DNA of 5,690 bases from Bacteroidales bacterium UBA3663 (GTDB lineage: Bacteria > Bacteroidota > Bacteroidia > Bacteroidales > UBA3663): positions 1 to 5,690 of the forward strand of contig DFJU01000146.1 in the NCBI GenBank assembly GCA_002373755.1. Direction: 5' to 3'. The notes below the pieces were generated by a model that ran no database searches, was not told the origin of the DNA, and saw nothing but the letters and a program-made list of their open reading frames with translations. Position 1 is the first letter of the stretch; the number at the start of each line of letters is the position of its first letter. Positions 1-5,690 of the stretch are shown piece by piece. Made by a program: the position numbers and the translations under genes.

Positions 1-149
1 TGCAAAATGAGCTATAGGTCAAAAATTATAGAGATAAAGTTTTTTTTACTCGGTATGCGTTCGGAACAGAGCCTACCCTTATTCCTGCATCTGAGTATTG
101 AAAATCACATAATCTGTAAACAGAGTATTAACAATAAATAAAAACCGCT

Positions 150-758
150 ATGAATATATGGGATGTTTCTTTTACGGTGAATGCGTGCATTCTTCCTTTT
201 GCTCCGTATACACCAAATGACGAAGTTGAGCAAAAAATGGAAAAATTTCTTCGAGAGTTTAAGAATGATACAGATAGTTTATTGAACATTAACGGATATG
301 ACGGATGGCATGCAGGGCTAGCTTTCTATTATACTCTGACATATCATAGAGCTCTTAGTGAGCAAGATAAGAAATTTAGTTTTGCAGGTGCAACCATATC
401 TCTTATTAAAGCTCTTGAAACGGGGACTATGCAAAGCGTATTGGCTATCGAAAAACTCATTGAAATGATTAAATCAAATCGAGATATTGTTGATGTGTAT
501 GTTTTGGCGATGCCAGATGAAAGAATGGTGAGTGATTTTAAAATGCCATCGACATTTATATCGACATCCAATCTTCCAGTGATGTCAGGAATAAAGTCAA
601 GGTTGGTTTGTGTTCTGAAATTTCTGGTTGCATTAAAAGAAAATCGTTTGGATCAAGCAGACAATGAAACGAAAGCAGGCCAATACTACCTTACTGCGCT
701 ATTTGATGAAGCATATCACCGTATAAGTGCATATGCCGTTTTGGGATTGATTGGCTAA
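150..758 (+). CDS. Unrecognised 202-aa probable cytoplasmic protein
   Basis: I do not recognise this protein and assign no function. The start is the ATG at 150: the frame is closed by TAA at 135-137 and no other start lies between. The upstream bases are A-rich, as is common in Bacteroidetes, with no clear Shine-Dalgarno. There is no signal peptide and no convincing membrane segment, so it is probably cytoplasmic. The composition suggests a mostly alpha-helical fold: charged helices near residues 24-40, 80-110 and 148-168, and a C-terminal helix rich in Ala, Tyr and Leu (178-200). Trp4 and Trp53 are the only tryptophans. The gene is AT-rich compared with the reverse-strand genes to the right, which suggests separate ancestry. 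It lies 117 bases upstream of a second unknown gene on the same strand. That it is a real gene is well supported by its length, its AT-rich but open frame and its position. A role as an immunity or accessory protein is possible but unsupported. Confidence 0.7.
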   Translation: MNIWDVSFTVNACILPFAPYTPNDEVEQKMEKFLREFKNDTDSLLNINGYDGWHAGLAFYYTLTYHRALSEQDKKFSFAGATISLIKALETGTMQSVLAIEKLIEMIKSNRDIVDVYVLAMPDERMVSDFKMPSTFISTSNLPVMSGIKSRLVCVLKFLVALKENRLDQADNETKAGQYYLTALFDEAYHRISAYAVLGLIG

Positions 759-779
759 ATAATCATTTAGCTATGTTTG
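750..779 (+). promoter_or_regulatory. Candidate Bacteroidetes-type promoter for the 247-aa gene
   Basis: TATGTTTG at 772-779 fits the Bacteroidetes -7 consensus TAnnTTTG exactly. The -33 box is imperfect: ATTG at 750-753 is 18 bases away and ATTG at 746-749 is 22 bases away, against the usual TTTG at 19-21. A start near 786 would give a leader of about 90 bases before the ATG at 876. The -7 box overlaps both neighbouring inverted repeats, so a protein bound there could control it. This is a sequence match only. Confidence 0.35.
752..773 (+). repeat. Hairpin across the stop codon of the 202-aa gene
   Basis: GCTAAAT (754-760) and ATTTAGC (765-771) form a perfect 7-bp stem around the loop AATC. 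One G-U and one further T-A pair extend it to 9 bp. The stem contains the TAA stop at 756-758. No T-run follows, so it is at best a weak terminator. It may instead slow 3' decay of the message. Confidence 0.45.
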
Positions 780-828
780 ATAATAATCAAAGAGTCCCGC
801 TATTCGGATTGTCATTTTTGATAATCAA
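776..828. repeat. Two related dyads, possible operator
   Basis: TTTGAT-AATA-ATCAAA (776-791) is a perfect 6-bp inverted repeat. A shorter relative, TTGAT-A-ATCAA (818-828), lies with its centre about 40 bases downstream. The first overlaps the TTTG of the candidate -7 promoter box. The second also offers TGATAAT (819-825) to pair with ATTATCA (840-846). Neither is followed by a T-run, so they are not obvious terminators. Protein-binding sites are the simplest reading, but AT-rich DNA makes such dyads fairly easily. Confidence 0.3.
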
Positions 829-875
829 CATTTTTTCACATTATCATTGAACTCGCTTTTTTACATAATTAAAAC

Positions 876-1619
876 ATGGCATTATCTTTATGTTATAACA
901 GAGTAAAGTCGTCCCTCTACAAAGGGAGGGACGGCGATTCAGATAGCATTTTCGACGCTTATGACAAAAAAGGGTGGAAAGAACAAAAAATATCCATTCC
1001 CAATGAGAATGTTGATATAATCATCCATTCAAACCATCATTATGCTGGAGCATCGTATTTGTATGCAAAGATTATTATCAGAGATTTATATGTTCTGAAT
1101 TTTCGGGATGAGCAAATGCTTTATCTCCTAAGCGATGCAAATTTAAATACGTTTCAAGTAAAGCCTGAAGATTGGGACACATTGTTTGATAAAATCATTC
1201 ATGAACATGAAAATTTGTTTATGATAAGCGAGTCTATAATAAAAAAGTATTTTAATGAACTTGATAAAATTATAGATGGAAATTCTATTTCTATTTTTCG
1301 CAATAAAGCAGATGACCGGCCTACACTATGGGACAATAATTTTTTGGTCAGATTACATTCTTCAGATAAAATTGTCGACATCATAAAGAACGTCGAGAAG
1401 TCCACAATCAGCAATAGCCAGTTTGTTCATAAATGTCTATATACATCTTGCATTAATCTTACAAAGAAAATTGCACAAGAACTTGAATGGGACGATATAA
1501 AACAGACCGATTCTAGGTTGAAAAGGCTTGGCCATAATTTGTCCCTTATACATAAGTATATGGATGATTATGGAAGTCCTCTGACATTTGAAAAGATAAT
1601 GGCTTGTAAAGAATACTAA
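876..1619 (+). CDS. Unrecognised 247-aa probable cytoplasmic protein
   Basis: I cannot place this protein in a family. The ATG at 876 is the only available start: TAA at 870-872 closes the frame just upstream and the next in-frame Met is residue 81. There is no signal peptide or clear membrane segment. Residues 45-95 look beta-rich (including the segment HSNHHYAGAS at 51-60), residues 100-135 look helical and charged, and residues 195-232 look like a long charged helix. Cysteines are scattered (6, 187, 192, 244) with no metal-binding spacing. Codons 12-20 lie on a G/C-rich hairpin (910-933) that is foreign to the AT-rich context, so the N-terminus may be partly repeat-derived or the true start may differ. 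The gene follows the 202-aa gene after 117 bases and ends 4 bases before a strong terminator, so it is the last gene of its transcript. Confidence 0.7.
   Translation: MALSLCYNRVKSSLYKGRDGDSDSIFDAYDKKGWKEQKISIPNENVDIIIHSNHHYAGASYLYAKIIIRDLYVLNFRDEQMLYLLSDANLNTFQVKPEDWDTLFDKIIHEHENLFMISESIIKKYFNELDKIIDGNSISIFRNKADDRPTLWDNNFLVRLHSSDKIVDIIKNVEKSTISNSQFVHKCLYTSCINLTKKIAQELEWDDIKQTDSRLKRLGHNLSLIHKYMDDYGSPLTFEKIMACKEY
910..933. repeat. G/C-rich hairpin inside the start of the 247-aa gene
   Basis: CGTCCCTC (910-917) and GAGGGACG (926-933) form a perfect 8-bp stem around an 8-base loop. It is a G/C island within AT-rich sequence. The C-run and G-run pattern resembles the repeat at 1676-1718, so it may be a remnant of the same kind of dispersed element. 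It lies about 35 bases after the start codon, where folding could slow early elongation. Relation to the other repeat is inference. Confidence 0.45.
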
Positions 1620-1623
1620 AATT

Positions 1624-1656
1624 CAGCCTGCGAGATTATTCCCGCAGGCTGTTTTT
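1624..1656 (+). terminator. Intrinsic terminator of the 247-aa gene
   Basis: CAGCCTGCG (1624-1632) pairs perfectly with CGCAGGCTG (1643-1651) around a 10-base loop, followed directly by TTTTT (1652-1656). It starts 4 bases after the stop codon. Read from the reverse strand, the same stem is followed by AATTTT, so it may also stop transcripts arriving from the GH78-type gene. Confidence 0.85.
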
Positions 1657-1675
1657 GTCAACCTTTGCAAACTTT

Positions 1676-1718
1676 CCTCCCCTCCCCATTATGGGGGAGG
1701 GTTAGGGAGAGGGTCTTT
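1676..1718. repeat. G/C-rich inverted repeat at the convergent junction
   Basis: CCCTCCCC (1680-1687) and GGGGAGGG (1694-1701) form a perfect 8-bp stem around ATTATG, followed by a further GGGAGAGGG tract (1705-1713) and TCTTTT. Runs of this kind recur as short dispersed intergenic repeats in many Bacteroidetes genomes; that is family knowledge, since only one full copy is visible here. It abuts the stop codon of the GH78-type gene (1719-1721) and marks the change from AT-rich to GC-rich sequence. On the reverse strand no T-run follows the stem, so it is not a standard terminator for that gene. Confidence 0.6.
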
Positions 1719-3482
1719 TCACAGCTTCCACTTCTTCTCGCCCGTCACGAGTTTCTTGACGTGCTTGTGGGTGCGGCCGCCATCCTGCGGCAGATAGACA
1801 TCGGCCTTGACGCCGGCGGGCAGGGAAACAGACATCTGACCATCGGCGATGCGCACCGTAATCGGGCCCTTGGGCGACGGCACAAGGCATTCGGCCTCGC
1901 GCAGACTGCCAGGACGCGGACGGATTTCGACCACATCGAACGCAGGAGCCACCGGCCGCACGCCCATCAGTCGGAACGGAATGATGTTGGCCGGAGCCGC
2001 ACCCCACGCATGATTCCAGTCCTGGTTGGGCTTCCAGGTGTTGCCCCATGCCTCCATCGTGATGGTCGAACCTTCGCGCATCATGTTCACCCAACTGCGG
2101 TCGCTCCGGCTCGTCATCAGGGTCAATGCCGCATCCGGCTCACCGCAATCGTAGAGCGCATCGAGCAGGAACTGAGCGCCATAGACGCTGCACGCCATGC
2201 CGCGCGAGATGATATGCCGTGCCACCGTTGCCTTATATTCGTCGGGCACAAGGCCGAACACCGTAGCGAAGACGTTGGCATGGAGCGAGGCGTGGTCGGT
2301 GCCGATGCCATCCACGTAGATGCCGCGCACCGAGTCGAGGAAGGCGCGGTTGAAGTCGTCGCGCAGCTGCCCGGCATAGTAGGCGAAACGAGCTGCATCG
2401 GCATTGCGGCCAATGGCTTTCATCATCTCGCCAAGTCGTGCAACGGCCGCGTAGTGATAGGCATTGACCACGGTGTTGAAGTCGGTATAGACGTAGCCGT
2501 CATCTTCGCCGCCCTGACCCTGCGCCAGTCCGAGGATGCCCGAATGTGGCCAATCGACGATGTCGCTCACAGGGTCGCGCCGACGGATGGAGTTGAGCAC
2601 CTCGCGCGACTGTCCGCGTTTGGACGAGATGAGTCCCGTCTCACTGTCGCGCAGGGCCATCAGCGTGTGCGCCTGAAGCTCGTCGCGGTAGCGTTCGATG
2701 AGTTCGGTGTTGCCCGAATAGAGGTAGTCGTACCAGGCGATGAGGTCCATCTGCAGAATCCACTCGGTGGGCCATGTTGGGTGTTCGATGAGGTATTCGA
2801 AGGTGCGGCGGGCGACGTCGTAGCGGCAGTCGGTCGCGTAGTGGCACAGCTGGTTGATGAGGGCATCCGCCTCGTATGGGATGCGTTCTCGGTCGCCATC
2901 CACGTAGTAGCCCGTGAACGACGTCGCCTTGATGCTGTACTTGCACAGGTCCCAGACGGCGTTGAGCACCGAGTCGCTCGAATGGAAGTAGGCGGCATCG
3001 TCGTCGAACGGCACATTGACCGCAATGCGCACCACATCGGACGAAGTCAGCCCCTTAGCGCCCTCGACCTCGCAGTAGCGGAACGGCATCACCTCGCCCA
3101 CCTCGTCGGGCATACGCACGGCGGTGCCGCTCGTGTTGCGGCGGTCTTTGGGGATGGCCGGCCGATAGGTGTGGGTGCCCTGCTGGAGCGGTACGGTGAC
3201 GATGCGGTAGCGCCGTGAGCCGCCCGGATTGCGGTCCACGCGGCCGTCTGCGGCACATTCGCCGAGGTGCAGGCGCAGGGTGTCGTTGACCGATGAGGCA
3301 TTGGCCGTAATCTCAATCTGTCCGAAGGCTGCGCGGCCGAAGTCGAGCATGGCATTGCCATCGGCCAAGACCGAAAAACTGACGGCCTGCTGGCGCGTCT
3401 GCTGGAGTTCGGGCGATGGCTGCGCCCAGGCGGTGAGGGCGATGGCCGATGCACATAGCTGAAGGAGAAGTGTCTTTTTCAT
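1719..3482 (-). CDS. Exported GH78-type glycosidase, putative alpha-L-rhamnosidase
   Basis: This is probably an inverting glycosidase that removes terminal alpha-L-rhamnose from plant or microbial glycans in the periplasm or at the cell surface. Residues 1-20 form a signal peptide with a likely cut after AWA. Residues 35-155 look like the concanavalin-like beta domain of rhamnosidases (DFGRAAFGQIEI at 47-58). Residues 160-500 fit the (alpha/alpha)6 barrel: the segment GDRERIPYEAD (196-206) matches the RDERLGWTGD region, making Glu199 the likely general acid and Asp206 the conserved Asp seven residues on. Glu477 in MEAW is the likely base, followed by DWNHAWGAAP (488-497). Residues 505-565 match the C-terminal beta domain and end in VYLP. 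At 587 aa it is short for GH78 (often 800-1000) and lacks the N-terminal carbohydrate-binding-like domain. It sits 39 bases behind the 370-aa gene with no promoter of its own visible, so it is probably the second gene of that operon. The fold is secure; the substrate is inferred. Confidence 0.88.
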   Translation of the reverse strand: MKKTLLLQLCASAIALTAWAQPSPELQQTRQQAVSFSVLADGNAMLDFGRAAFGQIEITANASSVNDTLRLHLGECAADGRVDRNPGGSRRYRIVTVPLQQGTHTYRPAIPKDRRNTSGTAVRMPDEVGEVMPFRYCEVEGAKGLTSSDVVRIAVNVPFDDDAAYFHSSDSVLNAVWDLCKYSIKATSFTGYYVDGDRERIPYEADALINQLCHYATDCRYDVARRTFEYLIEHPTWPTEWILQMDLIAWYDYLYSGNTELIERYRDELQAHTLMALRDSETGLISSKRGQSREVLNSIRRRDPVSDIVDWPHSGILGLAQGQGGEDDGYVYTDFNTVVNAYHYAAVARLGEMMKAIGRNADAARFAYYAGQLRDDFNRAFLDSVRGIYVDGIGTDHASLHANVFATVFGLVPDEYKATVARHIISRGMACSVYGAQFLLDALYDCGEPDAALTLMTSRSDRSWVNMMREGSTITMEAWGNTWKPNQDWNHAWGAAPANIIPFRLMGVRPVAPAFDVVEIRPRPGSLREAECLVPSPKGPITVRIADGQMSVSLPAGVKADVYLPQDGGRTHKHVKKLVTGEKKWKL

Positions 3483-3502
3483 AGTGCTATATTGTTTTGA
3501 TT

Positions 3503-3521
3503 ATGAATTCATTGGCCAATG
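3503..3521. repeat. Overlapping palindromes in the operon gap
   Basis: ATGAATTCAT (3503-3512) and CATTGGCCAATG (3510-3521) are both perfect palindromes and overlap by three bases. They fill half of the 39-base gap between the two operon genes and touch the stop codon of the 370-aa gene. There is no T-run. They could be a protein-binding site or a small RNA structure that sets the ratio of the two products. Confidence 0.4.
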
Positions 3522-4634
3522 TCAATGCGGCTCGTACACCTTGAAGCCCCAACGATAGGCGATGCCCAGGCTGAAGGTTGGTGTCCAGCCCGATGTGTGG
3601 TGCAGTTTCATCAGGCCGATGCTGGGCTTGAGGGCGATGGAATGGGTGGTTATCATCGTGGCAGCGATGCCGCTCGTGCCGTTCAGATAGACGTGCTGGT
3701 AGAATGGAATCTCGCACAGGCAGCCCACGCTCGCGATGAAGCCGTTGTTTTCCCGGATCTTGTTGTCATCGTCCTTCTCATTGGCGGAAAGGCTCGCGCC
3801 GCCGATGCTGAATGTCGGGTAGAAGGGAAAGCGTGCCTCGGGCTTGACAAGGTAACCGTAGGTGAGGCAGAAGGTGGTGAAGTCAGCCTGCTCATCGGCG
3901 TAGAGTGGGCCGATGTCGCGCTTGCAACGCCCGCGGAAGTTGGTGGCGACATCCATCAGAAACAGATGCCGGAGCACGTCCACGCCGATGCACATGCGGA
4001 TGCCCCAAGGCCGGGTGTCGTAATCATCGCTATTCGACCGATGGACATTGGCCCCGAAACTCGTCCAGAGGTTGCCGTAGTATCGTCCCAGCGGGATTTT
4101 TTCAGGCGATACCTCGGTGGTTGTGGCCAATAGCTGCGCCGTCTCGAAGCTGTAGAGGGCAAGGGTGATGTCATCCAGTCCGTTGCGGGTGCTGTCGGCC
4201 AGCTCGTCATAGAAATCGTCGAACTGATTGTGGTAGAACCGCATCACCGAAGGGTAGTCGGCATCAGGATTGGTGGCCAGTTCGTTGATGGCCAATCGGC
4301 GGTACACCTCCAGCCGGTCGAAACATATCTGGCAGAAATTCAACGCATTGTCGCCCCTGTAGATTGAATCGACCCACGACTGTGTCTTGTCGAAATAGAG
4401 CGAGCTGCCTATCGAGGAGTATTTGACGTTCCGGATGCGTTTCGTGCGCGGCTCGTTGATGATGTACCACTCCAGGTGCATGGCCATGGTGTCCTTGCGC
4501 GACTTCCTGCCCATGAATTCGTCCATCTTGAGCGGGCCGTCCGTCCAAGCACGTTTGCTGTCCTTGTAATCCTGTGCTGCAAGGACATTGGCCAAAAGCC
4601 CGATGCCCAGCGCGAGAAAGAGGTGTTTTTTCAT
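3522..4634 (-). CDS. Exported 370-aa protein: DUF922-like segment plus barrel-like C-terminal half
   Basis: Residues 1-20 are a signal peptide with cleavage likely after LAA, so the protein is exported; there is no lipobox. Residues 28-120 recall the DUF922 group of putative secreted zinc peptidases: an opening RAWTDGPLKMDEFMG (28-42), then SWVDS (86-90), then NFCQICFDRLEVYRR (99-113) where that group has a helix like HEQxHFDxxExxxR. Here the metal-binding histidines are absent, so it is probably not an active protease. Residues 190-368 are rich in alternating hydrophobic and aromatic strands with polar turns and end in FSLGIAYRWGF, which suggests an outer-membrane beta-barrel, though without a recognised family. 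A good Bacteroidetes promoter lies upstream (4688-4718), giving a leader of about 45 bases. It is the first gene of a probable operon with the GH78-type glycosidase 39 bases on. That it is a real exported protein is well supported; both domain readings are inference. Confidence 0.8.
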   Translation of the reverse strand: MKKHLFLALGIGLLANVLAAQDYKDSKRAWTDGPLKMDEFMGRKSRKDTMAMHLEWYIINEPRTKRIRNVKYSSIGSSLYFDKTQSWVDSIYRGDNALNFCQICFDRLEVYRRLAINELATNPDADYPSVMRFYHNQFDDFYDELADSTRNGLDDITLALYSFETAQLLATTTEVSPEKIPLGRYYGNLWTSFGANVHRSNSDDYDTRPWGIRMCIGVDVLRHLFLMDVATNFRGRCKRDIGPLYADEQADFTTFCLTYGYLVKPEARFPFYPTFSIGGASLSANEKDDDNKIRENNGFIASVGCLCEIPFYQHVYLNGTSGIAATMITTHSIALKPSIGLMKLHHTSGWTPTFSLGIAYRWGFKVYEPH

Positions 4635-4687
4635 TTGAATAAATGTTGTTTTTCATTGTGCGGTTTGTTGCCAATCGCAATCGGCCG

Positions 4688-4718
4688 CAAAGATAGTCGT
4701 TTTGGGCGTAGCGGCAAA
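4688..4718 (-). promoter_or_regulatory. Bacteroidetes-type promoter of the 370-aa/GH78 operon
   Basis: Read on the reverse strand, TTTG (4718-4715) is followed after 19 bases by TATCTTTG (4695-4688). This matches the Bacteroidetes primary sigma consensus, TTTG at -33 and TAnnTTTG at -7, with ideal spacing. Transcription should begin near 4681-4683, about 45 bases before the ATG at 4634. It lies just downstream of the eno terminator, so the operon is expressed separately from eno. Confidence 0.75.
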
Positions 4719-4750
4719 GGGTTCGCCCCCGACAAACTCACGTAGCGGCA
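4707..4750. repeat. 10-bp direct repeat flanking the operon's -33 box
   Basis: CGTAGCGGCA occurs at 4707-4716 and again at 4741-4750, 34 bases apart. The first copy overlaps the -33 box of the reverse-strand promoter and the second lies upstream of it, next to the terminator T-run. GGGCG (4704-4708) and CGCCC (4724-4728) also form a small dyad across the same box. This could be a regulator site, but two copies are weak evidence. Confidence 0.35.
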
Positions 4751-4751
4751 C

Positions 4752-4784
4752 AAAAAAAGCCTCCCGCACTTTCGCGCAGGAGGC
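4752..4784 (-). terminator. Intrinsic terminator of eno
   Basis: On the reverse strand, positions 4784 to 4759 fold into an 11-bp stem (nine Watson-Crick pairs and two G-U pairs) closed by a GAAA tetraloop, followed directly by seven T residues (4758-4752). It lies 36 bases after the eno stop codon and should separate eno from the operon downstream. Confidence 0.92.
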
Positions 4785-4820
4785 CGTCAAAAGGAATTAT
4801 GGTTTTATCAGCGGATTGTT

Positions 4821-5690
<870 letters not shown>

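Noticed and set aside
12..47. Possible terminator: CTATA (12-16) with TATAG (27-31), then eight T residues (40-47).
   Set aside because: The stem is only five A/T-rich pairs with a 10-base loop and the T-run begins eight bases after it, so it is unlikely to terminate.
113..124. Small dyad TCTGT-AA-ACAGA upstream of the 202-aa gene.
   Set aside because: Five-base arms are expected by chance in AT-rich sequence, and no promoter boxes were found in 1-149 to link it to.
1..1620. Searched the AT-rich half for transposase, integrase, CRISPR repeats, tRNA genes and toxin-antitoxin motifs.
   Set aside because: No DDE or tyrosine-recombinase motif, no regularly spaced repeats and no tRNA-like cloverleaf could be seen. 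The two genes match no toxin or antitoxin family that I recognise.
1665..3218. Long forward-strand open frame (517 codons) opposite the GH78-type gene.
   Set aside because: It is a shadow frame made by high GC. The reverse strand gives a full signal peptide, a glycosidase barrel and catalytic motifs, while the forward product has no recognisable domain and begins in the G/C-rich repeat.
3519..4133. Forward-strand open frame (204 codons) opposite the 370-aa gene.
   Set aside because: It overlaps a reverse gene that has a signal peptide, a consensus promoter and an operon partner. The forward product shows only the low-complexity Ala/Val/Gly bias typical of antisense frames.
1719..4634. Idea that the exported pair is part of a SusC/SusD polysaccharide-utilisation locus.
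   Set aside because: Neither protein has a TonB-box, plug or SusD-type lipoprotein features, and the flanking genes are eno and unrelated AT-rich genes.

Overview
The window looks like Bacteroidales chromosome, probably close to Prevotella or Bacteroides. Three things support this: a near-perfect Bacteroidetes-type promoter (TTTG, 19 bases, TATCTTTG) at 4688-4718; two exported proteins with typical Bacteroidales signal peptides, one of them a GH78-type alpha-L-rhamnosidase; and weak, AT-rich start regions without clear Shine-Dalgarno sites. The genus is not proven.

The window has two halves of very different composition. Bases 1 to about 1660 are AT-rich (for example 20 G+C in the 60 bases 1021-1080). 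They carry two forward-strand genes, 150-758 (202 aa) and 876-1619 (247 aa), which I cannot assign to any family. They look like accessory, probably transferred cargo. Between them lies a run of inverted repeats and a possible promoter. The second gene ends 4 bases before a strong terminator hairpin (1624-1656). From about 1676 rightwards the sequence is GC-rich (37 G+C in the 60 bases 2161-2220) and every gene is on the reverse strand. A G/C-rich repeat (1676-1718) sits at the junction, directly against the stop codon of the first reverse gene.

Reading the reverse strand from the right end, the window starts inside eno (enolase, glycolysis), of which the C-terminal 289 residues are present. 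A strong intrinsic terminator follows (4752-4784). Next comes a promoter (4688-4718) driving a probable two-gene operon. Its first gene is 3522-4634, a 370-aa exported protein with a DUF922-like N-terminal region and a beta-rich, barrel-like C-terminal half. After 39 bases comes 1719-3482, a 587-aa exported, short GH78-type glycosidase. The two products are probably envelope proteins made together. No SusC/SusD, regulator or other polysaccharide-utilisation genes lie in the window. The enolase and this operon are transcribed independently. The forward and reverse halves converge at 1620-1720.

I do not see a clear undescribed defence or mobile system. The best candidates for novelty are the two orphan AT-rich genes, the G/C-rich hairpin inside the start of the second one, and the 370-aa protein with its degenerate protease-like segment.
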